From positions 1 to 64,000 of the forward strand of contig JABZFM010000006.1 of assembly GCA_014237465.1 (NCBI GenBank): DNA of 64,000 bases. The letters are read 5' to 3'. A program made the translations under genes and the position numbers. Of this stretch, positions 16,223 to 25,807 are shown piece after piece. Source of the DNA: Desulfobacteraceae bacterium (GTDB lineage: Bacteria > Desulfobacterota > Desulfobacteria > Desulfobacterales > Desulfosalsimonadaceae). Below the pieces are notes generated by a model. It did not search any database and was not told where the DNA came from. It worked only from the letters and a program-made list of their open reading frames with translations. The first letter of the stretch is position 1; each line of letters starts with the position of its first letter.

Positions 16223-16963
16223 ATGAAAAATTATAAACTCACCATTGAATACGACGGCACGGCCTACCACGGCTGGCAGATACAGGCCAGTGATATCACC
16301 ATACAGAAAACCATTGAAACCGCCCTGTCCACCATGACCTGGGAAAAAATCCGCTTATCCGGATCCGGCAGAACCGATGCCGGCGTTCACGCACTGGGCC
16401 AGGTGGCCAGTTTTAAAACCGCTTTAAGCATTCCGACCAATGCCTTTTTGGCCGGTTTAAACAGCCTGTTGCCGGATGATATTGTCATTACTGCCTGCGA
16501 ATCAGTGGCTGACGATTTTCATGCCCGGTTTTCAGCAAAAAACAAAACCTACCAATACCGAATTTATAACCGCCCCGTTCCCATCGCCATCAGCCGCCAG
16601 TATATGTGGCACATCAGAAAAAAACTGGATGTGGCCGCCATGCAGCAGGCGGTTGCGCATATAACCGGCACCCATGATTTCAAATCTTTTGAAGGTACCG
16701 GAAGCCCCAGAGACCATACCATCCGGACGGTGATGAACGCAAAAGTTATGGAAAAGGACGACGGGTATCTTATTTTTGAAATCATGGCCAATGGATTTTT
16801 GCGGTATATGGTCAGAAACATAGTGGGCACGCTGGCAGATGTGGGTCTGTTGAAAACCTCTCCGGATGAATTCAAACATATTCTTGAAGCGAAGAACCGG
16901 AACCTGGCCGGCGCTACGGCTCCGCCCCAGGGGTTGTTTCTGGTAGAAGTCAGTTATGAATGA
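16223..16963 (+). CDS. truA: tRNA pseudouridine(38-40) synthase TruA
   Basis: The enzyme makes pseudouridine at positions 38-40 of the tRNA anticodon arm. The catalytic Asp52 is in GSGRTDAGVHALGQ. Other family marks are the N-terminal YDGTAYHGWQ, the KTYQYRIYN segment and FLRYMVRNIVGTL near the C-terminus. At 246 residues it is full length. It ends six bases before the convergent thioesterase gene, leaving no room for a separate terminator. Confidence 0.95.
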   Translation: MKNYKLTIEYDGTAYHGWQIQASDITIQKTIETALSTMTWEKIRLSGSGRTDAGVHALGQVASFKTALSIPTNAFLAGLNSLLPDDIVITACESVADDFHARFSAKNKTYQYRIYNRPVPIAISRQYMWHIRKKLDVAAMQQAVAHITGTHDFKSFEGTGSPRDHTIRTVMNAKVMEKDDGYLIFEIMANGFLRYMVRNIVGTLADVGLLKTSPDEFKHILEAKNRNLAGATAPPQGLFLVEVSYE

Positions 16964-16969
16964 TGGCTG

Positions 16970-17440
16970 CTATCCGACAATATAGGTACCGCTTCCCACA
17001 GCCAGTTGCCGGCCTTTTTCATTTTCCAGCTCCATCCGGGACACAGCGACTTTTTTCCCGTGGCGGATAACATAGGCGTAGGCGAAAAATTCTTCCCCTC
17101 TGCCGGGCAGCAGGTAATCGATGCGAAGGTCGATGGTCCCCACATGTTTCAGACGGTCCCAAACATTGTCCTTACTTAAATCGTCGAGCTTTTCAATGGA
17201 CTGTGCCATGGCAACCAGCCCGCCGGCAACATCCAGGAGGGTTGCCACCACGCCGCCATGGAGAATATTCTGAACCGTATTGCCGATGAGTTCCTGCCGC
17301 ATGGCGGTATGCACTTCCACGACTTCCGGGGTCATTTTTGTGACATTCAATCCTACAAGGGTATTAAAAGGGATCACATTGTTAAAATATTCCCGGATAG
17401 AATCCAGAACACTCTCTTTTAATAAAATCTGGTCGCTCAT
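16970..17440 (-). CDS. yigI: YigI-like hotdog-fold acyl-CoA thioesterase
   Basis: The 156-residue protein matches the YigI/PaaI branch of hotdog thioesterases. The helix motif NILHGGVVATLLDVAGGLVA is present at about residues 58-77, and GTIDLRIDYLLPGRGEEF and KVAVSRMELENE follow as in YigI. It should hydrolyse medium- to long-chain acyl-CoA in the cytoplasm and so regulate free CoA or remove stalled intermediates. The match in length and block order is good, although the symbol comes from motif recall only. Confidence 0.85.
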   Translation of the reverse strand: MSDQILLKESVLDSIREYFNNVIPFNTLVGLNVTKMTPEVVEVHTAMRQELIGNTVQNILHGGVVATLLDVAGGLVAMAQSIEKLDDLSKDNVWDRLKHVGTIDLRIDYLLPGRGEEFFAYAYVIRHGKKVAVSRMELENEKGRQLAVGSGTYIVG

Positions 17441-17488
17441 TGATTCGGCCTTTTAATCTTTAATCCAACCTGAATTTTTGAGTGAGCC

Positions 17489-19330
17489 CTAAGTCATTGA
17501 ACTGCCCTTTAACCGATGAATCTGCCGGTTATAGAACGCAATCACATCCCGGCGGCTCAGCATCCCCATCAGAATTCCCAGGTCATCTTCCTGAACCACG
17601 GGCAGGGAGTCGATATTTTTAATAGTAAATTTCTGCAGTACCGTATTTAAATCTTCTGTCAGGGTGGTGGTGACCACTTCGCTTTTGGCGATATCCTTCA
17701 TGACCACCAGGTGTTCAATTTCAGGGCTAAACAAAACCCCCCGGATATCCGTACTGGAAAAAATTCCGATCATCCTTTTTTCTGCATCCATGACCGGAAA
17801 ATAATGCTGCTTGGTGCGGGCAAAAAACTTTTTAAACTCCAGAAACGGCATGTTCTGGGGAATACTTTCCACTTTCTTCACCAGGTGAATCAGATCCTGC
17901 ACCTTGAGCATCTGCAGAATATCCACCATGAATTCCCCGGCATGGGCGGGAGAGGCCACCCGGTTCTTGACCTGTCTTTTATAGATAGTCCACGGACTTG
18001 CCAACACATAGGCAATGGAACAGACAAACAGGCTGGGCAGTAACAAATGGTAAGAATCAGTCATCTCGCTCACAAATATAATGGTAGAAATGGGTGTATT
18101 TGAAACCGCAGTAAAAAAACCAGCCATTCCGACCAGAATAAACGATTCCGGATGGGTGACAATGCCCGGCATGATATTGTGAAATATTTTCCCCACAGCA
18201 CCGCCCATGGCACCGCCGATGACCACCGACGGCCCGAACACCCCACCACTGCCCCCGGACCCGATGGAAAAGGATGTGGTCAAAATTTTTCCAATGGCCA
18301 GCAGGAACAGGGCGGTTATGGTCATTTGCGAAATATTGGATAGACCCAGCTGCACATATCCGTATCCGAACGCAAGGGTGGCGGGAAGAAAAAAACCGAT
18401 GATGCCGGTGCACAGCCCGCCGATGGCCGGCTTGATATGGTTGGGCAATTGTAAAGATTTAAAGGCCCCGGTTATACCGTAAAAGGATTTGACATAAAGA
18501 AATCCCGTGAATGCCAGCACAAATGCCAACACAATGTAAGGCCCCAGTTCCAGGGGATTTTCAAACACAATATCCGACGGGGTTTCAAACAACGATCCCC
18601 ACCCGAATACCAGACAGAATACACAGTAGGCGATGACCGATGAAATCCCGGCAGGAATAATGACCTCTGATTCAAACTCCGGGTCACGGTACAATACTTC
18701 AGAGGCAAACAGCGCACCGGCCAGGGGGGCCCTGAAGATACTGCCGACACCGGCACCGATACCGGCTGCCAGCATGATCCGCCGCTCCCGGTCGGACATG
18801 TTCAGCTTGGTGGCCAGAAACGATCCAAACCCCGCGCCAATCTGGGCGATGGGACCTTCCCGACCCCCGGAACCGCCGGTTGTCAAAGTAATTGCCGATG
18901 CAATGGTTTTGATGATGGGTATTCGACCGCGAATAAAACCGCCCTTGTTGTGGTAGGCATCAATGGCCGCATCCGTCCCATGGCCTTCTGCTTCCGGGGC
19001 AAACTGATAGACCAGAAATCCGCTGACCAGACCGCCCAAAGAAGGCAAAAACAGCAGAATCCAACGATTAAACGGTGTGCTGGTGGGATGAAAAAGGTGC
19101 TGTTCCCCGGCCGGCGGCGGCGGACGGTAACCGGCCATCATATCCATGAAAAAATGACTGCCAAGTCCGCACAGATAATGAAATGCAATGGACCCCAGAC
19201 CGGCAATGACCCCGATCAGGACAAACAACACACTCCATTTGCCGGCCTGCGCAATATTAAAGGACTTAATCCTTTCAGCGAATGTTTCGGATAATTGACG
19301 CAAACGATCAAATAACGCCATGCCTGACAC
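17489..19330 (-). CDS. ClC-family chloride channel/antiporter with C-terminal CBS pair
   Basis: The 613-residue protein has the ClC membrane core with GSGGREGPIAQ, whose Glu158 corresponds to the gating glutamate, and GSGGVFGPSVVIGG later. The first selectivity motif reads GHGTD, so the serine that coordinates chloride in E. coli ClcA is replaced. Two CBS domains fill the last 140 residues and may bind nucleotides. Whether it is a channel or an H+/Cl- exchanger cannot be told. The start is GTG; an in-frame ATG three codons on is also possible. No strong ribosome site is seen. Confidence 0.92.
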   Translation of the reverse strand: MSGMALFDRLRQLSETFAERIKSFNIAQAGKWSVLFVLIGVIAGLGSIAFHYLCGLGSHFFMDMMAGYRPPPPAGEQHLFHPTSTPFNRWILLFLPSLGGLVSGFLVYQFAPEAEGHGTDAAIDAYHNKGGFIRGRIPIIKTIASAITLTTGGSGGREGPIAQIGAGFGSFLATKLNMSDRERRIMLAAGIGAGVGSIFRAPLAGALFASEVLYRDPEFESEVIIPAGISSVIAYCVFCLVFGWGSLFETPSDIVFENPLELGPYIVLAFVLAFTGFLYVKSFYGITGAFKSLQLPNHIKPAIGGLCTGIIGFFLPATLAFGYGYVQLGLSNISQMTITALFLLAIGKILTTSFSIGSGGSGGVFGPSVVIGGAMGGAVGKIFHNIMPGIVTHPESFILVGMAGFFTAVSNTPISTIIFVSEMTDSYHLLLPSLFVCSIAYVLASPWTIYKRQVKNRVASPAHAGEFMVDILQMLKVQDLIHLVKKVESIPQNMPFLEFKKFFARTKQHYFPVMDAEKRMIGIFSSTDIRGVLFSPEIEHLVVMKDIAKSEVVTTTLTEDLNTVLQKFTIKNIDSLPVVQEDDLGILMGMLSRRDVIAFYNRQIHRLKGSSMT

Positions 19331-19423
19331 ATCACTTTCAATATAAAAAGATTTGGATGAGATTACTTCGCTTCGTTCGCAATGACTGTTAAAATTCTAT
19401 TAAAATCAAATGGTGAAATTTGA

Positions 19424-19480
19424 TGGCTTCGTAAAAAATCAGATTTCGATGGCAACGTCGTCTAACCGAAAGTGCAAAAA
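19424..19480. repeat. Fragment of a dispersed TGATGGC-ended intergenic element
   Basis: The sequence TTTGATGGCTTCGTAAAAA at 19418-19436 and the following ATCAGATTTCGATGGC match both arms of the element copy at 55081-55241 and the end of the copy at 25737-25807. It lies between the ClC and aminotransferase genes. It looks like one arm with a partial second arm. Confidence 0.5.
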
Positions 19481-19485
19481 TCGGA

Positions 19486-20793
19486 TTAGCTCAGATCGGC
19501 AATTCCCTGAAAAACCGTATCAAAAAGAAGCTGAACATCTGATTCTTCCAGGCATGAAAAGGCCACCCGAAGATCCGTATCACCTAATGCAATCAACCCG
19601 ACACCATATTTATCCAGCAGATGCACCCGCAACGTTTCGGCCTTGACCGTCTTTAAGCGAATGCACATAAAGTATCCGGAATTAAACGGATACACATCCC
19701 AGGCGTCCTGATATTTGGGGTCTGCAAGGACCTTTTTAACTTTTTTGGCACGCGCTTCAAGAATCTTGTATTTTTCTTCTTTTTCAGCAGCAAACGCTTC
19801 ACTTTTCATTGATTCAAGAACGATGGACTGGCTTAAATGACTGGCATTGGAAATATTGCCCCGGACACCGCCGGCGGTTTTTCTGGCCAGTGCATCGTAC
19901 ACCTTTTCAGCATCCGTATCAATCGTACATCCGTAAGTGATAAACCCGACCCGGAGCCCCCATACATAACTTTCTTTTGTGGCGCCATCAAGTTTAACGG
20001 CCAGCAGGCGCGGATGAATTCCTGAAAGTCTGGCAAAAATCGATTCCTTTAATACATTGTCTTCAAAAAACAGACCAAAGTATGCATCATCAGCCACGGC
20101 GATCACATGGGTTCCGGATTCCGCCACTTCCGTGAGGATTTGAACAATCCGATCCGCTTCATCAACCGTGAGGGTATAGCCGGTGGGATTTTGCGGAAAA
20201 TTCAGCAAAACGATAATTTTATCATTTTTTGCCGCTTCTTCCTTGACCCGTTCTTCAAAAGCAGCGGTGTTGTATCCGCCGGCTTCCGTAAAAATCTTAA
20301 AATGTTTAATGGTCGCCTGCTTCCGGACGTTTAAAATCATATTATAGTTGCCCCAGAACATATCCGGCAGAATCACCACATCACCGGGGTCCACCCATAC
20401 ATCGGCAAAGATGCTTATCCCGTGCGTGATCCCATTAGTGACCACCGGAAGGCTGATCTCTTTTCCGGCCAGGGAAGGATTCTTTTCATAAATGGCATCT
20501 TTCCAAACCGCCCTTAAACCCGGAATACCGAATGACGGCGCGTAAGTCAGCGACTGCTCAGCAGGCAATCCGGAGATATTTGCCATCACGGACGGCAGCG
20601 CCATCGTTGCATTGCCCTCTTTCGCAATTCCGATGGTGGCATTAATTTTATGGGCTTTTTCCCTGGCTTCGGCGCTCTGCGATAAAATCCCCTTGGGGAA
20701 AAACAGATTTTTTCCGACATCAGACATCATGGACATCAGGTTCGGGTTGCCATTTTGAATCACTTCATTGAGTTCTTTTGCTATTGGGTTCAT
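19486..20793 (-). CDS. Class I/II pyridoxal-phosphate aminotransferase
   Basis: The 435-residue fold-type I aminotransferase shows LPVVTNGITHGISIFADVW (cofactor loop), NFPQNPTGY around residue 200, AVADDAYFGLFF, and the Schiff-base lysine in DGATKESYVWGLR near residue 270. The ATKESY context resembles alanine/aspartate-type enzymes, but the N-terminal region of about 60 residues is unusual and the amino donor is uncertain. An AGGAAG ribosome site lies 7 bases before the ATG. It stands alone. Confidence 0.88.
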   Translation of the reverse strand: MNPIAKELNEVIQNGNPNLMSMMSDVGKNLFFPKGILSQSAEAREKAHKINATIGIAKEGNATMALPSVMANISGLPAEQSLTYAPSFGIPGLRAVWKDAIYEKNPSLAGKEISLPVVTNGITHGISIFADVWVDPGDVVILPDMFWGNYNMILNVRKQATIKHFKIFTEAGGYNTAAFEERVKEEAAKNDKIIVLLNFPQNPTGYTLTVDEADRIVQILTEVAESGTHVIAVADDAYFGLFFEDNVLKESIFARLSGIHPRLLAVKLDGATKESYVWGLRVGFITYGCTIDTDAEKVYDALARKTAGGVRGNISNASHLSQSIVLESMKSEAFAAEKEEKYKILEARAKKVKKVLADPKYQDAWDVYPFNSGYFMCIRLKTVKAETLRVHLLDKYGVGLIALGDTDLRVAFSCLEESDVQLLFDTVFQGIADLS

Positions 20794-21141
20794 TTCAACT
20801 TCCTTTTTTTCTTTATTCCTTCATCTGTTAAAATATGGTTGGCATTGGTGTAAAAAAGTACATTTTGAGGATTTTTACTGCTATCATCTGACGGATCTTT
20901 CACAAAACAGGCAAACACTGAATAAGATATCAGAATTACTTACCGTTTTTTCAAAAAAAATGTCAAGATTAAACCCGATAGATTTTTGTCACTGTAAAAA
21001 TTTTACTGGCCCCGGAATTTCGGTAATCAGATACGCGAAAAGCCTGATAGCGTAAAAATTGATAAAGATTCAGATGGTAAAGCAAAAATTAAATTGAAAA
21101 TACATTGTATTCATAATATGAAAGCAACGAGCTAATAATTA
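20794..21141. other. Intergenic stretch, no gene recognised
   Basis: These 348 A+T-rich bases between the aminotransferase gene and the divergent LPS cluster contain short open frames without family likeness or ribosome sites. Promoters for both directions are expected here, but no clear -35/-10 pair was identified. Confidence 0.4.
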
Positions 21142-22467
21142 ATGATAACTTTTTCAACAACTACCATGATATCAAAATATTTACAAATAATCGTGTTTTT
21201 GTCTGTTTTCCTTTTGCCGATTCTATGCAATCTTGTTGAACATTCGGCCAGCATCATTTTAGTCGTCCTTGTTCTGATCGAACTCTACGCATGGATAACC
21301 AGAAAAAAAATACCCGGAAGCACCCCCAAAGAAAAAATCATCATGTGGTCATTTGCTCTCTATTTTTTCGTATGTGTTTTCTTTTTTCTGGCAAACGGTT
21401 TATTCAGGGAAAGCGCTTCTTTTCACTGGGATTTGGATCATGAAATACGATTTCTTGCATTTGTGCCGATTTATTTTTTATTCCACCGGACCGGATTAAA
21501 ACCCTGGACAGTTTGGTATGGTTCGGCAATCGCGGCAATTCTTTGCGGATTTTTTTCAATCAATTATATATTCAGCGTTTATTCGTCTGCCGACGCTTCA
21601 AACGTTCACAACTCTCTTACATTTTTAGAAACCCTGAGAGTTTCAGGTGCTTATACCTCAATCACCTTTGGCCAGATCTCTCTCACATTCGGTTTTATGA
21701 GTTTTGCCGGAATCCGGTATTTCCACAAAACGCACCCGGCCCTGATCATTTTACCTGTGATGGCTCTTGCCGGCGGTATTCTGGCAGGTTTTCTTTCCGG
21801 CACCCGGGGGGCGATTATTACCATTCCGTTTCTTGCGTTAATTTTTTTCATCCAGCTTGGCTCGTTTAAGTATCCATGGCGTAATCGCATTGCCCTTGTC
21901 CTGGCCATCACCTTTTTTTCTTCCGGTCTTTATCTCATGCCCGGTTCTACAGTTGACCAGCGTTTCCGCACCGGCTTTACCCAGGCAAAAGCATTTTTTA
22001 ACGGTGAAGGGACCGGACCCTATGTAGTAAGACTTGCTATGTGGACCGAAGCCTGGAAAATATTTAAAGCACATCCCGTCTGCGGTACCGGAAAAGACGG
22101 ATACAGTCACATTATAGAGGCTAAAATCGCACAAAATGAGATCCCTAAAACAATTGAAAGATTTCATTCCCCCCACAATAATTACCTGACCAATATGGCC
22201 GCCTATGGTATTACCGGACTATTAATTCTGCTTGCCGTATTTCTGTCACCGTTTTTCATATTCATACCCGCGGTCAGGACCTCTGGACCGCAAAAAGACA
22301 TGGTCTATTCTGGTATCATGCTGATTGTATCGTTCATTCTTTTTGCCGTAACGGAAACAATTTTTTACCGCAATATTTATATCAGCCTTTATGTCATATT
22401 AGTGGCTGCCATATTATATATAGCGTCTGAACGGGAATCTGAGAATTTTAACCAGAGGAGTACATAG
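21142..22467 (+). CDS. O-antigen ligase / polymerase (Wzy_C family)
   Basis: The 441-residue inner-membrane protein has about ten hydrophobic segments and the large periplasmic loop of WaaL-type ligases between about residues 270 and 350. The loop contains the conserved RFHSPHNNYLTNMAAYG segment, whose histidine is needed for activity in the family. It would join undecaprenyl-linked O-antigen to lipid A-core. Neighbours make LPS core, supporting ligase over polymerase. The last 15 codons and stop lie inside a short repeated element, so the natural C-terminus was probably altered. Confidence 0.85.
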   Translation: MITFSTTTMISKYLQIIVFLSVFLLPILCNLVEHSASIILVVLVLIELYAWITRKKIPGSTPKEKIIMWSFALYFFVCVFFFLANGLFRESASFHWDLDHEIRFLAFVPIYFLFHRTGLKPWTVWYGSAIAAILCGFFSINYIFSVYSSADASNVHNSLTFLETLRVSGAYTSITFGQISLTFGFMSFAGIRYFHKTHPALIILPVMALAGGILAGFLSGTRGAIITIPFLALIFFIQLGSFKYPWRNRIALVLAITFFSSGLYLMPGSTVDQRFRTGFTQAKAFFNGEGTGPYVVRLAMWTEAWKIFKAHPVCGTGKDGYSHIIEAKIAQNEIPKTIERFHSPHNNYLTNMAAYGITGLLILLAVFLSPFFIFIPAVRTSGPQKDMVYSGIMLIVSFILFAVTETIFYRNIYISLYVILVAAILYIASERESENFNQRST

Positions 22468-22548
22468 AGTATTTCGAGGACTAAAATTTGCGCCCAACCC
22501 CAAATTAAAGCCGAAAATTTGGGGATTGGCAGTTTTCGTGCGGACACT
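22422..22548. mobile_element. MITE-like element, copy 1, inserted over the O-antigen ligase 3' end
   Basis: The ends AGCGTCTGAACGGGAATC (22422-22439) and AGTTTTCGTGCGGACACT (22531-22548) are imperfect terminal inverted repeats. The interior shares a long block with a second copy at 26775-26942, including GCCCAACCCCAAATYAAAGCC. The element is 127 bp and has no coding capacity. It supplies the last residues and TAG stop of the upstream gene. Confidence 0.65.
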
Positions 22549-22582
22549 ATTTATATCAGCGATAGTCTTAGGACAGGTAAAA

Positions 22583-23674
22583 ATGAATTACAAAGTATTG
22601 TGCATCACCGATTGCAGTGATTTGCCGGAAACAGAATTATTTATCGGATTAAAAAATGCGGGAGTGGATACCAACGTCATCTGCAATCCAAACGGCAAAA
22701 ATTATCAGCGGATTAAACAATCCGATGTACCGGTTCATGACCTGGTTTTAAAAAGCCGATTTGATTTGGCCGGGATTCGTTCAATCAACGATCAGCTAAA
22801 AAAAACCAGGTATGATATTTTGTACTGCTTTAATAACAGGGCCACTTCAAATGCACTGATTGCATCAAGAGGCTTTGATTTAAAAATCATCACCTATCGC
22901 GGTGTCATCGGAAACGTCGGATTCCTTTCCCCTGCATCATGGACAACACACTTAAGTCCGAGAGTTAAGCGGGTTGTCTGTGTCAGCAATGCAGTCAGAG
23001 ATTATTTCCTGTCAATAAAATGCTTGGGTATGAGGGTCTCACCGGAACGGGTGGTGACTATTTATAAGGGCCATGAGCTTTCATGGTATCAAAGTAAACC
23101 CGCGGATCTGTCAGAATTTAATATCCCGCCGGATGCTTTTGTGATCGGTTTTGCCGGCCGGAACCGGCCGCGCAAGGGAATTGATTTCCTGATTAACGCT
23201 GCCAACTGGCTGCCAAAAGGTCTCCCCATTCATTTCATCCTCATGGGAAAACTTACGGACGACAAAAAACTGCGCCGGATAATTGACCAGAATCCTTACC
23301 GTGACAATATTCATCTCCCGGGATTCAGATCCGATGTCCCGGCAATTGCATCGGCATGTGATACGTTTGTTCAGCCATCTATAGATAGGGAAGGGTTTGC
23401 ACGTGCTGTCATTGAGTCAATGGTATACGCTACCCCACCGATTGTTACTGATGCCGGCGGCCTGAAAGAACTTGTGGTTCATGATAAAAGCGGAATTATT
23501 GTCCCGCAAAAAGATGATAAAGCCATTGCCGAGGCCATTCTTGAGCTTTATTACAACCCGGATAAAAAGAAAACACTTGGCCAAAATGCCCGACAACGGA
23601 TTCAAAACCATTTCAACAGCCGGACAACGGTTAAAAAAACAAAACAATTGTTCGAACAACTTCTAAAAGAGTAG
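22583..23674 (+). CDS. Glycosyltransferase family 4
   Basis: The 363-residue GT-B enzyme begins MNYKVLCITDCSDLPE. The donor-binding half has IGFAGRNRPRKGIDFLINAA, HLPGFRSDVPAIASACD and the EX7E motif region FVQPSIDREGFARAVIESM, followed by VTDAGGLKELV. It should transfer a nucleotide-activated sugar during LPS core or O-antigen assembly. An upstream in-frame start 57 bases earlier would add residues encoded by the inserted repeat; the GGACAGG ribosome site favours the start given. Confidence 0.9.
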   Translation: MNYKVLCITDCSDLPETELFIGLKNAGVDTNVICNPNGKNYQRIKQSDVPVHDLVLKSRFDLAGIRSINDQLKKTRYDILYCFNNRATSNALIASRGFDLKIITYRGVIGNVGFLSPASWTTHLSPRVKRVVCVSNAVRDYFLSIKCLGMRVSPERVVTIYKGHELSWYQSKPADLSEFNIPPDAFVIGFAGRNRPRKGIDFLINAANWLPKGLPIHFILMGKLTDDKKLRRIIDQNPYRDNIHLPGFRSDVPAIASACDTFVQPSIDREGFARAVIESMVYATPPIVTDAGGLKELVVHDKSGIIVPQKDDKAIAEAILELYYNPDKKKTLGQNARQRIQNHFNSRTTVKKTKQLFEQLLKE

Positions 23675-23719
23675 CATTTGATATGGTTTCATCTTCAACA
23701 ATTAATCCGGAGTCTATAC

Positions 23720-24628
23720 ATGGAAATACTATATACTTTCACCTTCATCTGCATTGCGGGTCTTTCATTCTATTTTGGCAAAACCAAGCTGCGTCGGTTC
23801 AAAAAAAAAGGGTACTACTGGTCAATCGGCTATCAGTCATCTTCAGACCCTTTTAAATGGGACCCTGCAAAAGCAAAAATTTATGACCGGGACCAGCTTC
23901 CGATCGAAGCGATCACCTTGGCCGATCCATTTCTCTTCAAGCATAAAAATACGCTTTACCTCTTTCATGAGGTGGTCTTAAAATCAGTTCCTGAGGCTAA
24001 AATCGGAGTTTCTGTTTATGATACGGACAACAGCAAATGGATTTTCCAGGCAATTGTGCTCGATGAACCTTTCCATTTATCTTATCCTTATATCTTCACC
24101 CATGATTCTGAGATTTATATGATCCCTGAATCTAAACAAGCACAATCAGTCAGACTCTACCGGGCGACCGATTTCCCCCTTAAATGGGAACTTGAAAAAA
24201 TTATTATCAAGGACAAAAAGTATGTCGATCCCACTATCTGCTTTTGGCAGAATCGATTCTATTTATTTGTCACCCGGAAACGGAGGATGTATCTTTATCA
24301 CTCAGAATCATTGACAGAAGGCTGGCAACTGCATGTAAAATCGCCAATCAAATTCTGGAATCATGGCAGGTGCGCTGGAAAAATATTTGAACACAATAAT
24401 ATATTATACCGGTTTGCACAGGAACAGGCAAAAGGCTATGGCATGGGAGTTCACTGCTACCAGATTCGGGAACTATCTCAAACAAAATATAAAGAAGTTT
24501 ACGTTGGCAGCAAGCCTATCTTTAAGCCTTTTGGGGATGGCTGGGCAAAAAAAGGAATGCATCACATTGATATCTTGAAAATAAGTGAAAACAATTATTT
24601 TGCTGTCTTTGACGGAAGAAGCAAATAA
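23720..24628 (+). CDS. Beta-propeller protein with N-terminal anchor, resembling GIPC-glycosyltransferase N-terminal domains
   Basis: After one N-terminal membrane segment (about residues 3-20) the protein shows repeated blades with aromatic and DPF motifs: ADPFLFKHKNTLYLFHE, SYPYIFTHDSEIYMIPES, VDPTICFWQNRFYLFV and a final GMHHIDIL. This is the five-bladed, GH43-like propeller found at the start of plant glucosamine-inositolphosphoceramide transferases and in many bacterial LPS loci, without the transferase part. It may bind or modify a sugar. The ATG chosen has GGAG 7 bases before it; a start 42 bases upstream is possible. Confidence 0.7.
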   Translation: MEILYTFTFICIAGLSFYFGKTKLRRFKKKGYYWSIGYQSSSDPFKWDPAKAKIYDRDQLPIEAITLADPFLFKHKNTLYLFHEVVLKSVPEAKIGVSVYDTDNSKWIFQAIVLDEPFHLSYPYIFTHDSEIYMIPESKQAQSVRLYRATDFPLKWELEKIIIKDKKYVDPTICFWQNRFYLFVTRKRRMYLYHSESLTEGWQLHVKSPIKFWNHGRCAGKIFEHNNILYRFAQEQAKGYGMGVHCYQIRELSQTKYKEVYVGSKPIFKPFGDGWAKKGMHHIDILKISENNYFAVFDGRSK

Positions 24629-24654
24629 ATTTCCCGAAGTTGTATATTATCAAT

Positions 24655-25707
24655 TTATCTCACGTGATAATACTTCAGCTTCTTTCTGATTCTGATTTTC
24701 CGCCAGAAATTTACCGGTTTGGGGGACAAATGCCTGATACCGTTTTCTATCATTTGATTGGTGGCATCTAATACCCGCTCACTTGACCTGCCATCGCGAA
24801 AGGGATGAATCCGATCTGTAAAATCCCGGATTTCTTTCATCAGATCTTCAGGCATTGTTATTGCTTTATCAATGGCTGATTCAAGCGCTGACGTTTCAGT
24901 AACATTCAGTACATGGGGGGCCGGGATTTTTGTACGAAAGGTGACCACCGGTTTGCCTGTCAGCATAAACTCCAGTGCAATGGATGATGTATCGCAAAGC
25001 ATGACATCACCAGCTCTTATCAGAGGGATAACATCCTGACTGCTCTCATAAAATGTTAAGTGGGGGCCTTGAAGGGCACGATACCCGGCCATGACTTTCT
25101 CATCCGTTTTTGGATGTAATGTAACGATCCAGTGGTATTTGCCTGTCTGAGACAATTTTTTAACCGTATCCACCAGAAAAGGGGAAGATGTCAGTGACGG
25201 GCTGAAAGTCGATGCGTAAAAAACAACCGGCTTTGAAGTATTCAGCGTATTTCGCACATGGTTGTTTTCATCTTCAGAAAATAGCGGGTCCACTTTTGGC
25301 CAGCCGGTTTCAACCACTTCAAAGTGAGGATGTCTCCGGCCCATTTCTTTAAAGATGTGTGTTTCCTCTTCTGCCCGGGTACAGTAGAGATCATAAAAAC
25401 CGCGAATCCTATAATGACCTTTTTTGCCGGTCAGGTCAGTCGCCAGCCCGTGAAAAACCTGGACCTTAACCCCGGGGAAAAAATCCGGCACCAGATTCAC
25501 AGGACTAAAAACAGCATCCGGATTATATTGACAAACCGCAGAAACACTTTCAAGCAGTCGTTCCGCCGGATTCAGGTGATCTGCGCCGGCTTTTTTTCGA
25601 TCAAAAAACCAGGCAGCCTGGCCCCTCCTTGCCTGAATAATCTTCTGAATCGGCCTGAAAACAGGCAGACAATATAGTTCTGTACAGTAGAAAAGGTATT
25701 TATACAT
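24655..25707 (-). CDS. CDP-glycerol glycerophosphotransferase-like (TagB/TagF fold) enzyme
   Basis: The 350-residue protein shows the GT-B-like Glyphos_transf pattern: QVFHGLATDLTGKKGHY (about residues 83-99), VFYASTFSPSL, IVTLHPKTDE, and VMLCDTSSIALEFMLTGKPVV, which holds the conserved serines and aspartate. Family members add glycerol-phosphate or similar units to polymers; in Gram-negative LPS clusters they often act on core or capsule. The C-terminus is basic, which may aid membrane contact. It is convergent with the propeller gene and is followed on its 5' side by a repeat element. Confidence 0.8.
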   Translation of the reverse strand: MYKYLFYCTELYCLPVFRPIQKIIQARRGQAAWFFDRKKAGADHLNPAERLLESVSAVCQYNPDAVFSPVNLVPDFFPGVKVQVFHGLATDLTGKKGHYRIRGFYDLYCTRAEEETHIFKEMGRRHPHFEVVETGWPKVDPLFSEDENNHVRNTLNTSKPVVFYASTFSPSLTSSPFLVDTVKKLSQTGKYHWIVTLHPKTDEKVMAGYRALQGPHLTFYESSQDVIPLIRAGDVMLCDTSSIALEFMLTGKPVVTFRTKIPAPHVLNVTETSALESAIDKAITMPEDLMKEIRDFTDRIHPFRDGRSSERVLDATNQMIENGIRHLSPKPVNFWRKIRIRKKLKYYHVR

Positions 25708-25736
25708 ATGGAAACTCAGATAAATTTACTCTGCTC

Positions 25737-25807
25737 AGCACTCGCTAACTCCGCAGTGGCGAAGAATGCAGTACATCGCAGAATCTGGACTTTTTACGAA
25801 GCCATCA
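25737..25807. repeat. Dispersed TGATGGC-ended element, copy ending at a gene stop codon
   Basis: On the minus strand the element begins TGATGGCTTCGTAAAAAGTC and continues through a CAGATTCTGCGATGTACTGC segment. The first three bases are the TGA stop of the glycosyltransferase gene that precedes it. The opposite arm is not seen, so this may be a partial copy of the element at 55081-55241. Confidence 0.55.

Noticed and set aside
20768-21055. 95-codon open frame between aminotransferase and O-antigen ligase
   Set aside because: It starts inside the aminotransferase gene on the opposite strand, with no family likeness and no ribosome site.
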